A DNA stretch of 64,000 bases, taken from Halanaerobiales bacterium (GTDB lineage Bacteria; Bacillota; Halanaerobiia; Halanaerobiales; DTU029). Shown in pieces: positions 62,201-64,000 of the stretch; position 1 is the stretch's first letter, and each line of letters opens with the position of its first letter. Below the pieces are notes generated by a model that did no database searches, was not told the origin of the DNA, and saw nothing but the letters and a program-made list of their open reading frames with translations. Where the stretch lies: positions 88,074-152,073 of the forward strand of contig JARRCS010000004.1 in the NCBI GenBank assembly GCA_029981855.1, given 5' to 3'. A program made the translations under genes and the position numbers.

Positions 62201-63574
62201 AAGCATCCCCAAAAGCTCATTATCCAGATACTTCTGCAGCAGGGCAATCTGGAGATTGCTCCCCTGCATCGCAAAAGAGTATTCGGCCGAACGGCTATTG
62301 AAAACCCCCTTTAAGGAGAGTAGATTATCCTGATTTAATTTCAGATCCAGGGAATCGACATAGATATAGCCATTCCGGTAACGTAAATCAGCCTTCAGAT
62401 TATTAACCGTCTGCTCATCGATCTTGCCCCTGTCAAGAGAAAGGGCAAACTCTATTTCAGGATTATTCAGTACTCCGGAGAGGGTCAGGTCAAGGCTAGC
62501 CAGCCCCGTTAAACCGAAGGTATTTAACCTTAAACCACTATGGGATAATTCCAGGCTATCGGAATTTAGATGACCAAAAATCTCCGGTAAGCCCTGATCT
62601 CCAAACCGCAAACTACCCTCAAAACGATAGGGGTTTTCAGCAAACTCGAACTTAAGCCCCCTGATAAAGAGCATTCTCTCCCGGGAATTGAACAGAAATT
62701 TCCCTTCTAGATTAGTTAACTCCTCCGAATCAATATAATTATCAACTGTCAGGAGACCGCTCCCCTCCTTTAAGACCAGGCTACCGCTGTAATTATTAAG
62801 CTCTAACCCCTCTCCCGAGAAATTGAGGGCCAGTTTGCCGCTGCCCTTCATCTCACTGACTTTAAGGGGGGTATTCTGCAGTAAACCGGCTGTCTCCAGC
62901 AGGCTGAAGAGATTATCCAGGGCAAAAAAGCTGGTCTCTAGGCTGCCCTGCCAGCTCTCCCGGGAATAGGTCATTCCCAGCTCTACCTGATCGATATTGA
63001 GATTTCTGACAAAGCGGTCCTTTAGTTTAAGCTCTTTAATATTCACACCGGTCCTTAAAGATAGTTTGCCATCCTCTTTATCCTGAAGCTTCAGCAGAAA
63101 TGAAAAACTATTTAAATCTGCCTTTCTCCCGTCCTCTAGCAGGAAAAGATTACCATCTATAACCTCAATCCCGAGGGAAGAGATACCAGTAAATAATTCT
63201 TGCTTGAATTTATCCTTTAAATTTAGTGTGCTGACTCTTAAGAGGGGCTTCTCAATTTTGATGTAATTAATGCTTTTTAGGGGATCCCTTCTCCGGAGAA
63301 CTATATCTATGAAATCATAGTAGATCTTAACAAGGGGAGCCGAAAAATATATTTCACCATCACTGCTGGTAATCTTCAACTCCTTTAACACTAACTGGTC
63401 CAGGGGCCAGAAAGTAGCATCGGCAACATCTAGTTTAACCCGGTATGATTGTTCAAGCTGATTTATTAGTTCCTTTTTAACGGCAATCAGCATGTCACCA
63501 CTCTTAAGGAAAAACACACCAAGCAGAAAAACAAACATAAGTAAGACCAGTGTAAAGACAACTTTATAATTCAT
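59270..63574 (-). CDS. tamB: TamB-like envelope protein (DUF490)
   Basis: 1434 residues from the ATG at 63574 (GGGGGT six bases upstream). One N-terminal anchor (VVFTLVLLMFVFLLGVFFL), an AsmA-like start, then more than 1000 residues of repeating short beta strands with the typical L-x-L-x-G-x-L spacing (GKLALNFSGEGLELNNYSGSLVL). The C-terminal 250 residues match DUF490 (DLDVKAWTRVSGTRIEVRLQGPANNMITSFSSQPPLSEDEILTLLASRG) and end SLETNIEF. TamB-family proteins span the periplasm and are thought to move phospholipid to the outer membrane. It lies directly upstream of bamA, a frequent pairing in diderm bacteria. Confidence 0.93.
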   Translation of the reverse strand: MNYKVVFTLVLLMFVFLLGVFFLKSGDMLIAVKKELINQLEQSYRVKLDVADATFWPLDQLVLKELKITSSDGEIYFSAPLVKIYYDFIDIVLRRRDPLKSINYIKIEKPLLRVSTLNLKDKFKQELFTGISSLGIEVIDGNLFLLEDGRKADLNSFSFLLKLQDKEDGKLSLRTGVNIKELKLKDRFVRNLNIDQVELGMTYSRESWQGSLETSFFALDNLFSLLETAGLLQNTPLKVSEMKGSGKLALNFSGEGLELNNYSGSLVLKEGSGLLTVDNYIDSEELTNLEGKFLFNSRERMLFIRGLKFEFAENPYRFEGSLRFGDQGLPEIFGHLNSDSLELSHSGLRLNTFGLTGLASLDLTLSGVLNNPEIEFALSLDRGKIDEQTVNNLKADLRYRNGYIYVDSLDLKLNQDNLLSLKGVFNSRSAEYSFAMQGSNLQIALLQKYLDNELLGMLKGRVNSGLILTGKGMDLANLSLSGNLELLSPEINGTKLETLQTDFWLTDNKLLLHGGAGLAGEGEVLFSGELDLNDNSLALKLSGEGIDLGQFNRIMGNKLAKLTGAASFSGSLSGKLDEPLLEMDLTVPTGSLMGYTFNNLKTRVTYRNKDLQIKKLTAGVAGSHLQGRGLLELTDIYPYLKAELKVENCRYAFLEEQLGQPLPLEGILTADLELKGPLTEPEIKGSISSSDTVLTVSGRNYALDELNLAFNWQKKEGISLKNLKVLMGEASLTAEGKMRNRELNFTYALNNLPLSQLPLKENLELKGSLDLTGEVKGRLNQPEVSGTITAGDIEYRGQKLDGFTGNYYFREDRLALQDIVWQIGDNRYFIAGQIENLTADLTFDLNLETERGEIEDLPLARFNFPLPQGYYFQGRINLKGNREEPYVMVDLSFFDQINTGPLRKADSLYLKGKVGQQLDLTLEGNKVAVSRLPLLKEKDIKLEGSLDFQGKLTGRLDSYDLQLTTDLVEGRINNVAINRIRGEVEVIDAKRLYIKQEMVLSNSSSLNVSGYIPFNEGKENFDLVMDLTDLPLSLISTIFTNIPALRGYVDGSVAIKGSPDNPSLDGRLFLVGGEIDLELPARLFVLKGELDLSGQTVRIAKVTGKYGDGDLTIRGRINPFNQDSIWDLEIAGKDLPFNYGSFAGRIDPEIRITGSLYKPLIKGEVLTHDLIIGLPFSWPVGDDRESYFNPDLDFTFYPGEDVYLRNKHIDVLIQDGSLNLSYKDKELTLDGTLKSEQGSFDYYSNKFMLTEAEADFNKFTGLIPDLDVKAWTRVSGTRIEVRLQGPANNMITSFSSQPPLSEDEILTLLASRGGLGAFVSGDWTEIIRKELMRIFADKIQLDIVSDIEKKVKKSLSLDRLEIDTYNLGWDREITLYLGKYLNERTYLQYSRTLTSEEENFELALRYYLNDNLLFEGSWQGEDDYRLSLETNIEF

Positions 63575-63652
63575 CAGCAGACCCCCGTACACCCTACTTA
63601 CATAAGCTAATAAGCTAACTTAATGATATTACATTTAGCAGATTTATTCAAC

Positions 63653-63680
63653 CTAAAAGCCCTGAGGCATCCCCCAGGGC
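63653..63680 (-). terminator. Terminator upstream of tamB
   Basis: On the minus strand GCCCTGGGG and CTCAGGGC pair around GATGC (63680-63659), then TTTT. It closes the gene that ends at 63690. Confidence 0.75.
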
Positions 63681-63689
63681 GTCAAAACC

Positions 63690-64000
63690 TTATATTGCTT
63701 TTTCTTCCTGCTTTGAGGATTTACCCTCTGATCCTTCAATATTGATATCCAGTGTTAAACTTCCCTCTAAAACATAATCAGTAGCCACAGTCTTTTTAAT
63801 CTCCGGTTCTTCTTCATTCTTTTCCTGCCTCTCCTTCTCTTTCTGCTTATCCTTTTCATCCTCTACCCCCTGAGCTTGTTTCTCTTCCTCTTTTTTGCTT
63901 TCTTTTTTAACGGTGGAATCCTTTTCAGTATCTCCTCCAGTATCGCTGCCAGTGTCTTTCTCTTCACTATCCTCTGTATCAATTTCGGAACCAACCTTAG
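63690..64000 (-). CDS. C-terminus of an acidic, low-complexity protein, cut by window edge
   Basis: An open frame runs from the window edge to a TAA at 63692-63690, about 103 residues. It is dominated by Glu, Lys, Asp and Ser (DSEEKDTGSD; KKESKKEEEKQ; DEKDKQKEKERQEKNEEE), then an ordered-looking stretch with VATDYVLEGSLTLDINIEGSEG at the end. A terminator follows. Family unknown. It may be the tail of an envelope protein, judging from its place before tamB, but that is only position. Confidence 0.6.
   Translation of the reverse strand, partial: KVGSEIDTEDSEEKDTGSDTGGDTEKDSTVKKESKKEEEKQAQGVEDEKDKQKEKERQEKNEEEPEIKKTVATDYVLEGSLTLDINIEGSEGKSSKQEEKAI

Overview
The window reads as chromosome of an outer-membrane-bearing, low-GC Firmicute of the Halanaerobiales type (Halothermothrix, Halanaerobium or Acetohalobium relatives). 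Ribosome binding sites are strong and AGGAGG-like, TTG and GTG starts are common, and the flagellar genes are of Gram-positive type. Alongside these lies an almost complete lipid A and LPS-transport gene set, BamA, TamB, several OmpH/Skp proteins, many C-terminal-Phe beta-barrels and an SLH-domain porin of the OmpM type. No rRNA, tRNA, CRISPR array or intact transposase was seen.

Layout. 1-3181 (minus): late flagellar genes (yvyF, flgM, flgN, fliS, a FlgN/FliT-like gene, flaG, and a further FlgN-like gene cut by the window edge). 3356-9096 (minus): a YbhN-type membrane protein, GT4 and GT9 glycosyltransferases, a class III aminotransferase and a BsuPI-domain secreted protein. 9490-12506: an archaeal-type radical SAM/HhH protein, an AbrB/RelE-type toxin-antitoxin pair and a DUF1657 gene. 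12788-16336 (minus): plsY between two alkaline-phosphatase-superfamily genes. 16662-24669: a small unknown gene, an outer-membrane porin gene split by an in-frame TAG, galU, an ATP-grasp ligase, a phosphohexomutase and a chemoreceptor. 24900-33998 (minus): beta-barrel and periplasmic proteins, a stand-alone LptD-like protein, a 790-bp AT-rich gap with gene debris, and the SLH porin behind a long structured leader.

34454-63574 is an envelope-assembly locus on the minus strand. In transcription order it holds tamB, bamA, ompH, a membrane-anchored coiled-coil protein, a lipoprotein ompH, lpxD, a YjbH-like barrel, an LptF/G-LptD fusion gene, an LptA-like gene, an unusual long permease with its ABC ATPase, then lpxC-fabZ-lpxA-lpxI-lpxB-lptC-lptA-lptB-lptF/G-DUF3084-yqgF. 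A subtilisin-like lipoprotein gene interrupts it on the plus strand.

How it fits together: LpxA/C/D/I/B make lipid A disaccharide. LptB with the two LptF/G-family permeases would extract LPS, LptC and LptA would carry it across the periplasm, and LptD would insert it, while BamA and the OmpH proteins assemble the barrels. The most striking item is the 47718-50897 gene: it joins an inner-membrane LptF/G permease to an outer-membrane LptD in one reading frame, separated by a signal-peptide-like hydrophobic segment. Next is the neighbouring ABC pair (43629-46797), whose permease carries a very large extracytoplasmic coiled-coil region. A family of palindromic, MITE-like repeats is scattered through the intergenic gaps of the envelope locus. 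Function calls rest on reading motifs by eye; no database search was run.
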